This document shows positions 7,782-17,493 of a stretch of DNA of 64,000 nt, in pieces. Within the stretch, counting starts at the first letter, position 1. Every line of letters starts with the position of its first letter. Source of the stretch: Streptococcus parasanguinis. GTDB lineage: Bacteria; Bacillota; Bacilli; Lactobacillales; Streptococcaceae. A program made the translations under genes and the position numbers. Below the pieces are notes generated by a model that saw only the letters and a program-made list of their open reading frames with translations, was not told the DNA's origin and made no database searches. The DNA is taken from assembly GCF_001073155.1 (NCBI RefSeq), contig NZ_JVEE01000044.1, forward strand, positions 1 to 64,000. The letters are read 5' to 3'.

Positions 7782-9449
7782 TTATTCCACCAATTCCAAC
7801 ACAACCGTTTGGTAAGGGGCCAATTCGAGCACTTGGTCTCCTTCTTGGAATAATCCTGCAGTATTATTTAAAACGACTGTTTTAATCGGAGCTGGCAACT
7901 CCATGGCGGCCTGGCGATTTTGGAAATTGCTAATCACCAAGAGACGCTTGTCCCCACGGCGTTCAAAGGCGATGATATTTTCACGGTCCCGATAAGCTGG
8001 GATCATATCTCCAAACCGGATGGTATTTCCATAGAGTGGATGGCGATACAAGGCCGTCAACTGGCGATAATAATTCAAGATGGAATTTGGATCCTTTTCC
8101 TGATCTTCCACATTGATGGTAACATCTGGTTTAGGACTGATCAACCAGGCTGGCCCATCACTAAATCCCAAACCTGGCTCTGCTGACCATTGCATGGGTG
8201 TCCGCGCATTGTCCCGGCTATAGTTGGCAATCGCTGCTAAGGCTTCTTCTTCGCTCAAACCAGCTTCTTTCGCGACATGGTAGCCATTGATGGTCGCGAT
8301 ATCATCAAAGTCCTCCACCGATTCAAAGACTTGGTTCTCCATTCCAATTTCTTGGCCTTGATAGATAAACGGAATTCCCTTGCGCAAAACCTGAATGGTT
8401 CCCAGAGCTTTTTTACCGGTATCGTTTGCTGGACCTTCTGCTATATAGTGAGACACACCACGAGGCTCATCGTGATTTTCAATAATGGTTGAGAGAACCC
8501 CAATACTATCTGCGCGCTCATGGGCTTGGAAAATACTTTCCTTGAGTTCATCTGCAGTTGGAAGAGCATGGTCGAACCAGCCTTTTCCTTCCTGACCCAG
8601 CATAGTTTGTTTGAAGTCAAAGATGGAAGAGAAGACACCATCTTTTCCAATGAAGAAATGCAATTCTTCGTCGGTTTCATTGAAAACTTCCCCTACTGTG
8701 AAGGCATTGTACTTAGCAAAAGTACGCTCCTTTAACTCTTGCAAGAAAGGTTCAATCGGTTGGGCATTGACCAGCGATTCCGGTACTGGGACCAGGCCGT
8801 TGTCACGATCGGACGGAAGCGAACGCCATTCTAAATCCTTTTTGATATTGATAATGGCGTCAATCCGGAAGCCTGCGATTCCCTTGTCCAACCACCAATT
8901 GATCATCTTGTAAATCTCTTCGCGTAAGACAGGATTTTGCCAATTGAGATCCGGCTGATCCTTGTGGAAAGAATGGAGATAGTATTTGTTAGTACCAGGA
9001 ACCGGTTCCCAGACACTGCCTCCAAAGTAACTTTCCCAGTTGTTGGGTTCCTTGTCACTTTCGATGAAATAAAAGTAATCCGCATAAGGGCCATCTGGAT
9101 CCGCTAGAGCTTTTTGGAACCACTCGTGATGACTCGAACAGTGGTTAACCACCAAGTCCATAATGATGGAAATGCCTCGCTTCTTGCCTTCCGCGATCAG
9201 CTCTTCCATATCTTCCATGGTTCCAAAAATAGGATCAATGGCATAATAGTCGGAAATATCATAACCCTGGTCAATAAACGGACTCTTGTAAATAGGGGAT
9301 AACCAGAGAATATCAATTCCTAATTTTTGAAGGTAATCGAGTTTCTCCGTGATGCCTTTCAAATCCCCAACACCATCACCATTGCTATCCTTAAAGCTTT
9401 TTGGGTAGATCTGATAAGCGACCTTCCCCTTCCACCAGTCTTTTTCCAT
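7782..9449 (-). CDS. GH13 alpha-glucosidase (oligo-1,6-glucosidase / glucan 1,6-alpha-glucosidase type)
   Basis: 555 residues, typical of cytoplasmic oligo-1,6-glucosidases. The GH13 regions appear in order: DLVVNHCSSHHEWF (region I), GFRIDAI with the nucleophile Asp (region II), FTVGEVF with the acid/base Glu (region III) and ENHDEPR with the transition-state Asp (region IV). RDNARTPMQWS, typical of this subgroup, follows, and a beta-sandwich domain ends the protein. No signal peptide. It lies directly downstream of msmK, the order seen for msmK-dexB in the S. mutans msm operon, so it probably hydrolyses imported isomalto- or related oligosaccharides to glucose. The residues after the nucleophile (AIINIKK) differ from the DVIDMIGK I recall for DexB, so the exact substrate and the name dexB are left open. 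Confidence 0.88.
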   Translation of the reverse strand: MEKDWWKGKVAYQIYPKSFKDSNGDGVGDLKGITEKLDYLQKLGIDILWLSPIYKSPFIDQGYDISDYYAIDPIFGTMEDMEELIAEGKKRGISIIMDLVVNHCSSHHEWFQKALADPDGPYADYFYFIESDKEPNNWESYFGGSVWEPVPGTNKYYLHSFHKDQPDLNWQNPVLREEIYKMINWWLDKGIAGFRIDAIINIKKDLEWRSLPSDRDNGLVPVPESLVNAQPIEPFLQELKERTFAKYNAFTVGEVFNETDEELHFFIGKDGVFSSIFDFKQTMLGQEGKGWFDHALPTADELKESIFQAHERADSIGVLSTIIENHDEPRGVSHYIAEGPANDTGKKALGTIQVLRKGIPFIYQGQEIGMENQVFESVEDFDDIATINGYHVAKEAGLSEEEALAAIANYSRDNARTPMQWSAEPGLGFSDGPAWLISPKPDVTINVEDQEKDPNSILNYYRQLTALYRHPLYGNTIRFGDMIPAYRDRENIIAFERRGDKRLLVISNFQNRQAAMELPAPIKTVVLNNTAGLFQEGDQVLELAPYQTVVLELVE

Positions 9450-9470
9450 GTTTTGTCTCCTTAAAATGAA

Positions 9471-9499
9471 AGAGACCGAGACATATCGTCTCAGTCTCT
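9471..9499 (-). terminator. Hairpin between msmK and the alpha-glucosidase gene
   Basis: A 12-bp stem (agagaccgagac/gtctcagtctct, one G-T pair) with a 5-base loop, followed on the minus strand by TTTCATTTT. It sits 16 bases after the msmK stop codon. It could end the msmK transcript, partly attenuate read-through into the alpha-glucosidase gene, or stabilise a processed end. No separate promoter is evident in the short gap. Confidence 0.7.
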
Positions 9500-9515
9500 A
9501 CAGTTTCAGTAGGTA

Positions 9516-10646
9516 TTAGTATACTGTTTTTTCAGTTTCTTTGTCGAAGAAGTGAGCTTTGTTCAAGTCAAATCCAAGTTCGATGGTTTCACCAGTTCCA
9601 AGGTAGTCACGTGCATCTACTTTAGCGATGAATTCGTTGTCACCAACTTGGCAGTACAAGTGAGATTCTGAACCAAGCAATTCAGATACAGAGATGGTTG
9701 CTTTCACGACTGATTCTGGGAATGTTTCAAGGAAAGCAGCTTCTGTATTCACGTCTTCTGGACGAATACCAAAGATCAATTCTTTACCATCATAGCCTTT
9801 TTCACGAAGAACTTTCAAAGCACCTTCTGGAACTTTCAAATTCAATCCATTAGCAACGATGTTTCCACCTTCCAATTTCACGTTAATGAAGTTCATGGCA
9901 GGGCTTCCGATGAATCCAGCTACGAATTTGTTTACTGGGTTTTTGTACACTTCTTGTGGAGTTCCGATTTGTTCTACACGTCCAATTGTACCAGTACCAG
10001 CTGGGTTTTTAGTAGCAGACATGATAACGATACGATCAGCCAATGTCATCGCTTCTGTTTGGTCGTGAGTTACGTAGATAGTTGTAGCTCCGATACGACG
10101 GTGGATTTTAGCGATTTCAGCACGCATGGATACACGAAGTTTCGCATCCAAGTTTGACAAAGGTTCGTCCATCAAGAATACTTTAGCATCACGGACAATG
10201 GCACGACCCATGGCCACACGTTGACGTTGACCACCAGAAAGGTCAGCTGGTTTACGATCCAAGAATTCTTTCAAGCCAAGGATTTCAGCTGCTTCTTGTA
10301 CACGTTTGTCGATATCTTCCTTGCTGTATTTACGCAATTTCAAACCGAATGCCATGTTGTCATACACAGTCATGTGTGGGTAAAGAGCGTAGTTTTGGAA
10401 TACCATGGCGATGTCACGGTCTTTAGGTGCCACGTTGTTTACAACGACACCATCGATGGAACATTCACCTTCTGTGATATCTTCAAGACCAGCGATCATA
10501 CGAAGAGTTGTTGATTTACCACATCCTGAAGGACCTACGAAAACGATAAACTCTTTGTCTTTGATGTCCAAGTTGAAGTCTTCAACTGAATAGTGTTCGC
10601 TGTTTGGATATTTTTTGTAAATATTTTTAAGATTTAATTCTACCAT
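9516..10646 (-). CDS. msmK: Multi-sugar ABC transporter ATPase MsmK (UgpC/MalK family)
   Basis: 376 residues. The ATPase core shows Walker A GPSGCGKST (about residues 37-45), the LSGGQRQR signature, Walker B VFLMDEPLSNLDAK and the switch His in YVTHDQTEA. A C-terminal TOBE/OB regulatory domain of about 130 residues follows, as in MalK-type ATPases. In streptococci MsmK is a shared ATPase energising several carbohydrate ABC importers (raffinose, maltodextrin, sialic acid and others), which explains why no permease or binding-protein gene lies beside it. RBS AAAGGAG. A cre-like site lies just upstream, suggesting CcpA control, and the gene is isolated from the PucR-type gene by a strong terminator. 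Confidence 0.95.
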   Translation of the reverse strand: MVELNLKNIYKKYPNSEHYSVEDFNLDIKDKEFIVFVGPSGCGKSTTLRMIAGLEDITEGECSIDGVVVNNVAPKDRDIAMVFQNYALYPHMTVYDNMAFGLKLRKYSKEDIDKRVQEAAEILGLKEFLDRKPADLSGGQRQRVAMGRAIVRDAKVFLMDEPLSNLDAKLRVSMRAEIAKIHRRIGATTIYVTHDQTEAMTLADRIVIMSATKNPAGTGTIGRVEQIGTPQEVYKNPVNKFVAGFIGSPAMNFINVKLEGGNIVANGLNLKVPEGALKVLREKGYDGKELIFGIRPEDVNTEAAFLETFPESVVKATISVSELLGSESHLYCQVGDNEFIAKVDARDYLGTGETIELGFDLNKAHFFDKETEKTVY

Positions 10647-10682
10647 GATGGTACTCCTTTGATTTTTATAGTTCTATTGTAA

Positions 10683-10699
10683 ATGAAAACGTTTTACAA
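10683..10699. promoter_or_regulatory. cre-like catabolite-response site upstream of msmK
   Basis: atgaaaacgttttacaa matches the first 13 positions of the cre consensus WTGNAARCGNWWWCAWW and misses the next two. It is centred about 45 bases before the msmK ATG, next to a TACAAT -10 candidate, where CcpA binding would affect transcription. A perfect match would have been more convincing. Confidence 0.5.
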
Positions 10700-10728
10700 A
10701 TCTATGGCAAGTCTCACAAAAAAGAAAA

Positions 10729-10757
10729 AGAGTTTTGTGCAAGTTGCACAAAACTCT
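10729..10757 (-). terminator. Terminator of the PucR-type gene
   Basis: A perfect 14-bp inverted repeat around a single base (agagttttgtgcaa/ttgcacaaaactct), followed on the minus strand by TTTTCTTTTTT. It closes the cluster ending in the PucR-type gene and separates it from the msmK promoter. Confidence 0.88.
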
Positions 10758-10770
10758 GGATTGATCCCGT

Positions 10771-11631
10771 TTAAATCACATCCTGTAGAACCAAATGGTA
10801 ACAAAGGGCTAGATCAGTCAGATTTTTTAACTGGAGACCCGTTAGCTCTTCCCATTTGTCAATCTTGTATTGAAGGGAATTGCGATGGAGATAAAGTTGC
10901 TGGGCCGCCTTGGTTACAACTGCCCCATTGTCCCATAGGGCGACAATGATGTCCTGCAACTGGTCTTGACTCCCAATCAACTGATGCAAGCTTTCTTTGA
11001 TAGGATGGAGATCCAGATCTGCCTGCTCGATTCCCCACAGATAGAGTTGAGAAAAGCGATAGACACCTTGATGACCTTCTCGAATCCAAGCTCGAAAGAC
11101 AGCCTGTTCTGCTCGGATGACAGGAGACACTTTCCCAGCTTTTGACTCAGTCCATACTTGCCCGACCAGGATAGATAAACGAATATTGAAGTCATACTCC
11201 ATGGCAGAGACCGTATCTTTTAAGATATCAGCCACAGCCAGAGACTGCTCTTGATCTAGAATGAGTACATAGTCCTGTCCGCTCAGTTGCAAGGTTGCTC
11301 GGAAGTTGGGCAAAAGTGTCTGCATCATCTCTAACCAGGAAGCCGTTCCTTCCGCTGTTGAATGCGAGAGGTGGCAATAGACAAGCTGCATTTTTTTGAT
11401 AACTTGAGGGGCTTCTCCCTTTCCATCGATCAGGTATTGGTACCAAGGATTAGGGGCAACCTCTTCTTCACCGCCCAACCAGGAAATCAATTGTTTTTCT
11501 CGCTCGGTTAGCTCTTCTTCCTTCAGCAGCAACCATTGATGAGCCTGAAGGGGAATGGCTACATAACCAGCTGGTGGATTGGCTTGATCCGTCACCTCTG
11601 CATGAGGAAACCACTCTCTGATATTTTTCAC
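10771..11631 (-). CDS. PucR-type helix-turn-helix transcriptional regulator
   Basis: 286 residues from a GTG start whose GTGA overlaps the mrnC stop by 4 bp, with AGAAGGAAG upstream. An ATG 11 codons earlier would overlap mrnC by 37 bp and adds an unlikely basic tail. The last 60 residues form a PucR C-terminal [23 protein letters not shown] followed by [14 protein letters not shown], as in sugar-diacid and purine-catabolism regulators. The N-terminal 220 residues are a poorly conserved sensory region. Orthologues are often found beside msmK, so a link to sugar uptake is plausible, but here it is translationally coupled to mrnC and shares the cysE-cysS transcript direction. Target and ligand are unknown. 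Confidence 0.82.
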   Translation of the reverse strand: MKNIREWFPHAEVTDQANPPAGYVAIPLQAHQWLLLKEEELTEREKQLISWLGGEEEVAPNPWYQYLIDGKGEAPQVIKKMQLVYCHLSHSTAEGTASWLEMMQTLLPNFRATLQLSGQDYVLILDQEQSLAVADILKDTVSAMEYDFNIRLSILVGQVWTESKAGKVSPVIRAEQAVFRAWIREGHQGVYRFSQLYLWGIEQADLDLHPIKESLHQLIGSQDQLQDIIVALWDNGAVVTKAAQQLYLHRNSLQYKIDKWEELTGLQLKNLTDLALCYHLVLQDVI

Positions 11632-12026
11632 TGCTTTCTTCCTTCTTCTACTTGCTGGATGCACCAGTCAATCAGCTCTTCTAGACGAGAGAGTTCCCCC
11701 GTCATATGGAGATAACCCATGACAGCCTCAAAGCCCGTCGACATCCGATAGGTCACGACATCCGCATTTTTGGCCTTGGTATGGCTATTGGTATTGCGAC
11801 CGCGCTTGTAGATCTCCAACTCTTTTTCCGTCAGAATTTCTTGCTCCAGCATGCTTTCAATCAAACTGGCCTGAGCTCTAGCAGAGACATAGCGGGTGGC
11901 AGCCTGGTGAAGCTTATTGGGCTTGGTCATCCCTTGAAAAATCAGGTGTCTACGAATATACATGGAATAGACCGCATCTCCCTCAAAGGCCAGGGCAATC
12001 CCATTGATTAGATTGACATCAATCAC
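11628..12026 (-). CDS. mrnC: Mini-ribonuclease III
   Basis: A 132-residue RNase III-type catalytic domain without a double-stranded RNA-binding domain, the hallmark of Mini-III. It starts [20 protein letters not shown], with the conserved Glu-Gly-Asp-Ala, and carries [18 protein letters not shown] and [10 protein letters not shown], where further catalytic acidic residues lie. Mini-III trims the ends of precursor 23S rRNA. Its start overlaps cysS by 8 bases and its end overlaps the PucR-type gene by 4, so the three are tightly coupled. Confidence 0.95.
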   Translation of the reverse strand: MIDVNLINGIALAFEGDAVYSMYIRRHLIFQGMTKPNKLHQAATRYVSARAQASLIESMLEQEILTEKELEIYKRGRNTNSHTKAKNADVVTYRMSTGFEAVMGYLHMTGELSRLEELIDWCIQQVEEGRKQ

Positions 12027-13362
12027 GTGTCCACCTTACACCTTCTTTTGTATCCAAGAGCTTGATTCCTTGCGCAGCCAATTCATCGCGAATGGCATCT
12101 GCTCGCGCAAAATCTTTCTTAGCCCGCGCTTCCTGACGTTCAGCGATCAAGGCTTCAATATCTGCATCCAAGACTTCTTCGACAAAGACCACTCCAAAGA
12201 CTTCTAACATCTTGGTCAAGGCATCCTTGACGTCTTGGTTGTAGTGGCCTGAATTGATCCATTTGGCCAATTCAAAGACGACAGTGATGCCGTTTGCCGC
12301 ATTGATATCTTCATCCATAGCCACGATAAACTTGTCCACAAAGCCTTGCAAGTCTGCTGGATCCACTTCTCCTGTGAACGGTTGCTCATAGGTATTTTTT
12401 AAATACTTGAGGTTGGTTTCCGCATCGCGCACCGCTTTTTCTGTGAAGTTAATGGGCTTGCGATAGTGCTGGGTCGCAAAGAAGAAGCGAAGGACTTGGC
12501 CGTCGATAGTCTTCAATGCATCATGCACAGTGATAAAGTTGCCTAAGGACTTGGACATCTTGACATTATCAATATTGACAAAGCCATTGTGCATCCAGTA
12601 ATTGGCAAAAGTCTTGCCTGTTTTAGCTTCAGACTGGGCAATCTCATTGGTATGGTGTGGAAACTCAAGGTCAGCTCCACCACCGTGGATATCAATAGTA
12701 TCCCCTAAAATCCCCGTCGACATGACCGAACACTCAATGTGCCAGCCAGGACGACCAGGCCCCCAAGGACTGTCCCAGGAAATCTCTCCTGGTTTGGCAG
12801 CCTTCCAGAGGGCAAAGTCTACAGGATTTTCCTTGCGAGCTGTTTCTTCATCTGTCCGACCTGAAGCGCCTAGTTCCAAGTCTTCTAGGGTTTTATTGGC
12901 TAACTTAGCATAGTTGTGGGATTTTTCCACACGGAAATAGACATCACCTTGGCTCTCATAGGCATAGCCTTTTTCGATCAAGTCAGCGACAAACCGGATG
13001 ATGTCATCCATAAACTCGACCACACGAGGGTGGCGGGTTGCAGGTTTCACTCCAAGAGCCGTTACATCCTCACGGAAGGCCGCAATATACTTGTCTGCCA
13101 CTTCCTGTGGAGTAATGCCTTCTTCTTTGGCACGGTTAATGATCTTATCATCCACATCTGTAAAGTTGGAAATGTAGGCAACTTCGTAGCCACGATACTC
13201 AAAGTAGCGACGAATCGTGTCAAAGGCTACCGTTGAACGGGCATTCCCTACGTGGATATAGTTGTAAACCGTTGGTCCACAAACATACATGCGGACCTTT
13301 CCTTCCTCGATGGGGATAAATTCTCGCAAATCACGAGACATAGTATCATAAATTTTTAACAC
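12019..13362 (-). CDS. cysS: Cysteinyl-tRNA synthetase
   Basis: A 447-residue class I synthetase. It shows the [16 protein letters not shown] segment with the HIGH-type motif HVGN and a zinc-binding Cys, WHIECSVMS with a second zinc ligand, and KMSKSLGN as the KMSKS loop. It charges tRNA-Cys. It lies downstream of cysE and a GNAT gene, so cysteine synthesis and charging share a transcription direction. No T-box leader is visible before this gene or before pnp-cysE. Confidence 0.98.
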   Translation of the reverse strand: MLKIYDTMSRDLREFIPIEEGKVRMYVCGPTVYNYIHVGNARSTVAFDTIRRYFEYRGYEVAYISNFTDVDDKIINRAKEEGITPQEVADKYIAAFREDVTALGVKPATRHPRVVEFMDDIIRFVADLIEKGYAYESQGDVYFRVEKSHNYAKLANKTLEDLELGASGRTDEETARKENPVDFALWKAAKPGEISWDSPWGPGRPGWHIECSVMSTGILGDTIDIHGGGADLEFPHHTNEIAQSEAKTGKTFANYWMHNGFVNIDNVKMSKSLGNFITVHDALKTIDGQVLRFFFATQHYRKPINFTEKAVRDAETNLKYLKNTYEQPFTGEVDPADLQGFVDKFIVAMDEDINAANGITVVFELAKWINSGHYNQDVKDALTKMLEVFGVVFVEEVLDADIEALIAERQEARAKKDFARADAIRDELAAQGIKLLDTKEGVRWTRD

Positions 13363-13382
13363 GCTTCATTTCCTTTCTGTTT

Positions 13383-14249
13383 CTACTCTTTTGGCTTCAA
13401 GTAAACCACCTGAGTCTGTGTGACAAAGCCAATCTTTTCATACAAGCGTTTGGCACCTACATTGCTGTCTTCCACTGCAATCTGAAATTCCTTATCATTT
13501 TGCGCAATGACTTGGTTGACGAGGGATTTGGCTAGATAGCTTCCGTAGCCTTGCCCACGATAGACTTCAGCAATCGCAAGTCCATAAAGGTAATTGCATT
13601 TTCCAGATACATCCACCGTACAAACGCCAATCACTTGACCTTCTTTGAGTAATATGTAAAGCAGACTATCAGGATCCTTCAAGGCCTCTGAAATGTATCT
13701 GTGGCTCACTTCCGGTGCTTCCACTTCATCTGAAAAGGTTTGGTGGTGAAGCTGGGCAATGGCTTCAAGATAAGAAGGTTCTGCCAAGAGCACATCGACA
13801 TCCGAACGGGAATCTAATGCATAAGCGGTTCGATCACGTCCTAACCAGGTTTCTGTCTCTTCATCCTCGACCAGTCCCCAATTGCTGACAAAATCAGGAT
13901 GATTCTCTAGAAAAACACGCTCTGTCTGAAAAGTCACAGACTCAATTGGATAAGATGTCGTTTCTTTCTCAAAACTTCTATACAAAGCCCGCGCAATGCC
14001 TTGACGACGATGATTAGGGTGAACTAGGATCGCCACATCCACATCTTGGTCATCTGCATAGACTGTTAATAGGCCAACAAGTTCACCTTTTTCATAATAA
14101 AGGAAAAAGGCGGGCATATCGGGGTCAAAATTGAGCATATTGGAGAGGTAAGGATCCCGAAAAGTTCCGTCATAGTTCCGACAGACGGCAATAAGGGCTT
14201 TTGCTTCCAGTAGTTGGTGGGCATTCAATGTATTGGTTGATTGAATCAT
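13383..14249 (-). CDS. Tandem GNAT N-acetyltransferase
   Basis: 288 residues with two GNAT folds. The first (about 1-135) contains VDVAILVHPNHRRQGIARAL and the second (about 150-288) contains YGLAIAEVYRGQGYGSYLA; both include the R/Q-x-x-G-x-G/A loop that binds acetyl-CoA pyrophosphate. Two-domain GNAT proteins are often described as mycothiol-synthase-like, but streptococci do not make mycothiol, so that name is not applied. It is located between cysE and cysS, 20 bases upstream of cysS, and this placement is common in streptococci. Substrate unknown. Confidence 0.88.
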   Translation of the reverse strand: MIQSTNTLNAHQLLEAKALIAVCRNYDGTFRDPYLSNMLNFDPDMPAFFLYYEKGELVGLLTVYADDQDVDVAILVHPNHRRQGIARALYRSFEKETTSYPIESVTFQTERVFLENHPDFVSNWGLVEDEETETWLGRDRTAYALDSRSDVDVLLAEPSYLEAIAQLHHQTFSDEVEAPEVSHRYISEALKDPDSLLYILLKEGQVIGVCTVDVSGKCNYLYGLAIAEVYRGQGYGSYLAKSLVNQVIAQNDKEFQIAVEDSNVGAKRLYEKIGFVTQTQVVYLKPKE

Positions 14250-14261
14250 GTAGCGATTTCC

Positions 14262-14879
14262 TTACAGGCTCGAAGACCGATGGCTAGCTTCCTTAGCATG
14301 CTCCAGCTTGTTCATGTAGTATTCCCGTTTTTCTTCTTCTTGGTGAATGACTGGTTCGTCTTTTCGACCGTGCACCCGCACAATCTTGGCAGGAACACCG
14401 ACAACGGTCACATCACTTGGTACATCTGAGACCACGACAGCTCCTGCTCCGACCTTGGCCTTGGCTCCGATTTCCACCGGGCCGATGACTTGGGCATGGG
14501 CGGAGACCAAGGCTCCTTCACGTACCGTTGGATGGCGTTTGCCGACATCCTTTCCTGTTCCCCCAAGGGTCACCCCATGGTAGAGCATAACGCCTTTTTC
14601 AACAATGGCCGTTTCCCCTATAACGAGACCCGCTCCATGGTCGATAAAGACACCAGAAGCAATGGTCGCACCTGGATGGATCTCAATCTGGGTCCAAAAA
14701 CGCCAGAATTGGCTGTGCATCCGCGCCAAGAGCTTAAAACCATGGTTCCACAAAAAGTGGGAAACACGGTGAGCTGCTAGTGCTTTGACGCCCGGATAGG
14801 TCAAAAGGACCTCCAGCGAGGTACGCGCTGCTGGGTCATTTTCTTTTACAATATTGATGGTTTCACGCCACCATCCCAT
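14262..14879 (-). CDS. cysE: Serine O-acetyltransferase
   Basis: A 205-residue, short-form CysE. The N-terminal helical part is followed by a left-handed beta-helix of hexapeptide repeats with the motifs IHPGATIASGVFIDHGAGLV, GETAIVEKGVMLYHGVTLGG and VSAHAQVIGPVEIG. It transfers acetyl from acetyl-CoA to serine, giving O-acetylserine for cysteine synthesis. RBS AAAGGAGGAG. It follows pnp by 24 bases and is probably co-transcribed with pnp and the genes to cysS and mrnC. Confidence 0.96.
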   Translation of the reverse strand: MGWWRETINIVKENDPAARTSLEVLLTYPGVKALAAHRVSHFLWNHGFKLLARMHSQFWRFWTQIEIHPGATIASGVFIDHGAGLVIGETAIVEKGVMLYHGVTLGGTGKDVGKRHPTVREGALVSAHAQVIGPVEIGAKAKVGAGAVVVSDVPSDVTVVGVPAKIVRVHGRKDEPVIHQEEEKREYYMNKLEHAKEASHRSSSL

Positions 14880-14903
14880 ACCGTGCTCCTCCTTTTCTAA
14901 TGC

Positions 14904-17126
14904 TTATTCTGAATCTTTTTGTGTAATGGTAAAGTCTTTTTTAGGTTTGTGGTCTTTATTGTGGTGACGAGGACGATCGCCATGGCGAGGACCCTTTTCA
15001 CCTTTTTCTTCTGAATGTTCAGGTTTTGGCGGACGTGGCAATAGTGCCTTCATAGAAGCATCTACACGACCTTTTTCATCAATCTTGATAATCTTGACAT
15101 CGACTTCATCACCGATAGCTACCAAGTCTTCGACACGGTTGGTGCGCGTCCAAGCCATTTCAGAAATGTGAACGAGAGCATCCGTCTTGTCAAAGAGGTT
15201 GACAAAGGCTCCGAATTTCTCGATCCGAACCACTTTGGCATGGTAGACTTCATCCACTTTGGCTTCACGCACCAAACCAGCAATGATTTCTTTAGCACGG
15301 TTGATGGCATCTTGGTCGCTAGAGTAGATAGATACGTTCCCTTCTTCGTCGATATCAATCTTAACGCCTGTTTCAGCAATGATCTTATCGATGGTTTCTC
15401 CACCCTTACCGATGACAATCTTGATCTTGTCCACATCAATCTTGATGGTATCAATTTTCGGTGCAGTTGGAGCCAATTCTGGACGAACTTCTGGAATGGT
15501 TGCTTCAATCACATCAAGGATTTCAAAACGCGCTTTCTTGGCTTGAGCAAGTGCTTCAGTCAAGATTTCTGCAGTAATCCCTTGAATCTTGATATCCATT
15601 TGAAGGGCTGTAATCCCATCACGAGTACCTGCAACCTTAAAGTCCATGTCTCCAAAGTGGTCTTCCAAACCTTGGATATCTGTCAATACGGTGTAGTTAT
15701 TTCCATCTGAGATCAGACCCATAGCAATCCCTGCTACTGGTGCCTTGATTGGCACACCACCAGCCATAAGGGCAAGTGTTCCTGCACAGATAGAGGCTTG
15801 AGATGAAGAACCATTTGATTCCAATACTTCTGCTACCAAACGGATGGCATATGGGAATTCTTCCAAGCTTGGCAATACTTGAGCAAGAGCACGCTCACCG
15901 AGAGCACCGTGACCAATTTCACGACGACCAGGCGCACCGTAACGACCAGTTTCCCCTACAGAGTATTGTGGGAAGTTGTAGTGGTGCATAAAGCGTTTCT
16001 TGTACTCTGGATCCAAACCATCGATGATTTGGGTTTCACCCATTGGTGCCAAGGTCAAGACAGAAAGGGCTTGCGTTTGTCCACGCGTAAAGAGACCTGA
16101 ACCGTGCACACGAGGAAGATAGTCCACTTGTGCATCCAAAGGACGGATTTCATCGACCTTACGACCATCCGGACGAACCTTGTCTTCTGTGATCAAACGG
16201 CGCACTTCTGCGTGTTCCATTTGTTCCAAGATTTCAGCCACGTCCCGCATGATTCGATCGAACTCTTCGTGGTCGGCATATTTTTCTTCGTAAACTGCTG
16301 TGACTTGGTCTTTGACTGCTTGAGTTGCAGCTTCACGCGCCAATTTTTCTTCTACTTGGACTGCTTTTTGAAGGTCACTGTTGTAGGCTGCGATGATTTC
16401 AGCCTGCAAGTCAGCATCCACATGAAGCAATTCAACTTCTGCTTTTTCTTTCCCAACTGCCGCAACGATTTCTTCTTGGAAGGCAATCAATTCTTTAACG
16501 GCTTCGTGTCCTTTGAGAAGAGCTTCCAACATGATTTCTTCTGACAATTCTTTAGCACCAGACTCTACCATGTTGATAGCGTGCTTGGTACCAGCTACTG
16601 TCAATTCAAGAAGCGATTGCTCTGCTTGTTCTTGCGTTGGGTTGATGATGATTTCTCCGTCAACATAGCCTACTTGTACCCCAGCGATAGGTCCGTCAAA
16701 CGGAATATCTGAGATAGAAAGAGCCAAGGATGAACCAAACATAGCTGCCATTGGGGCAGATGCATTTTCATCGTAAGAAAGGACAGTATTGATGACCTGC
16801 ACTTCGTTACGGAAACCTTCCGCAAACATTGGACGGATCGGACGGTCAATCAAACGCGCTGTCAGAGTCGCATCTGTAGAAGGACGACCTTCCCGTTTCA
16901 TAAAGCCACCAGGAAATTTCCCAGCCGCATACATTTTTTCTTCGTAGTTGACTTGAAGTGGGAAGAAATCCCCAGTTGCCATTTTCTTAGACATAACGGC
17001 AGCAGTCAAGACAGTTGACTCGCCATAACGCACGACAACAGAGCCATTTGCTTGCTTCGCAACCTGACCAGTCTCTACGATTAACTCACGACCCGCAAAA
17101 GTCGTTTGAAACACTTGTTTTGTCAT
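14904..17126 (-). CDS. pnp: Polyribonucleotide nucleotidyltransferase (PNPase)
   Basis: 740 residues from [15 protein letters not shown], which follows AAAGGGG. A longer frame reaching 17261 is rejected because its first 45 residues are unlike PNPase and cover the promoter region. Domains in order: first RNase PH domain, all-helical linker, second RNase PH domain ([18 protein letters not shown] and [13 protein letters not shown]), KH domain ([13 protein letters not shown]) and S1 domain ([17 protein letters not shown]), then a basic tail rich in Pro, His and Lys. PNPase degrades RNA 3' to 5' by phosphorolysis. A GTATAAT -10 candidate is visible about 25 bases upstream of the ATG. It leads the cysE-cysS gene group. 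Confidence 0.98.
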   Translation of the reverse strand: MTKQVFQTTFAGRELIVETGQVAKQANGSVVVRYGESTVLTAAVMSKKMATGDFFPLQVNYEEKMYAAGKFPGGFMKREGRPSTDATLTARLIDRPIRPMFAEGFRNEVQVINTVLSYDENASAPMAAMFGSSLALSISDIPFDGPIAGVQVGYVDGEIIINPTQEQAEQSLLELTVAGTKHAINMVESGAKELSEEIMLEALLKGHEAVKELIAFQEEIVAAVGKEKAEVELLHVDADLQAEIIAAYNSDLQKAVQVEEKLAREAATQAVKDQVTAVYEEKYADHEEFDRIMRDVAEILEQMEHAEVRRLITEDKVRPDGRKVDEIRPLDAQVDYLPRVHGSGLFTRGQTQALSVLTLAPMGETQIIDGLDPEYKKRFMHHYNFPQYSVGETGRYGAPGRREIGHGALGERALAQVLPSLEEFPYAIRLVAEVLESNGSSSQASICAGTLALMAGGVPIKAPVAGIAMGLISDGNNYTVLTDIQGLEDHFGDMDFKVAGTRDGITALQMDIKIQGITAEILTEALAQAKKARFEILDVIEATIPEVRPELAPTAPKIDTIKIDVDKIKIVIGKGGETIDKIIAETGVKIDIDEEGNVSIYSSDQDAINRAKEIIAGLVREAKVDEVYHAKVVRIEKFGAFVNLFDKTDALVHISEMAWTRTNRVEDLVAIGDEVDVKIIKIDEKGRVDASMKALLPRPPKPEHSEEKGEKGPRHGDRPRHHNKDHKPKKDFTITQKDSE

Positions 17127-17493
17127 TTTAATCCCCTTTGGATTGATAAAATTATACGACTTGCCTACAAAAATCAGGATACAAAGGGCGTGAAGAATCC
17201 CGTATGAAAATAGGAGATTGACGCAGTGTGCCACGCACACCAGGAAATCTATCTTTTTCACTAGGGATTTAGCCCGTGTTCAACTATCAAGATACCAAGG
17301 CCACCCAACTCAACGAGATAGGAATTTCAAGAGCCTTTCTATATGTTATATCCTCATCTTTGTATCCAAGCACGTATACCTTTTATTTTAACATATTCAA
17401 GCCCAAAAGAAAAAGGCTTTACAGGCCTTTTTCTGCGAATCTTCCAAGAGACCTATATAAAAATTTTAGATCCAGGTATAGCTTCTATTTATT
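17127..17493. other. Intergenic region upstream of pnp
   Basis: 367 bases without a supported gene. It contains the pnp RBS and -10 candidate (GTATAAT, minus strand), a small GTGTGC/GCACAC hairpin near 17224-17244 and the terminator of the upstream lipoprotein gene at 17409-17432. I found no T-box or other riboswitch pattern. Confidence 0.6.
17409..17432 (-). terminator. Terminator downstream of the 243-aa lipoprotein
   Basis: Stem AAAAAGGC/GCCTTTTT with a 6-7 base loop. It is 60 bases after the lipoprotein stop codon on the minus strand and before the pnp promoter. Confidence 0.7.

Noticed and set aside
17127-17493. Possible T-box or riboswitch before pnp-cysE-cysS
   Set aside because: No specifier loop, T-box core or antiterminator pattern was found; only a simple hairpin is present.
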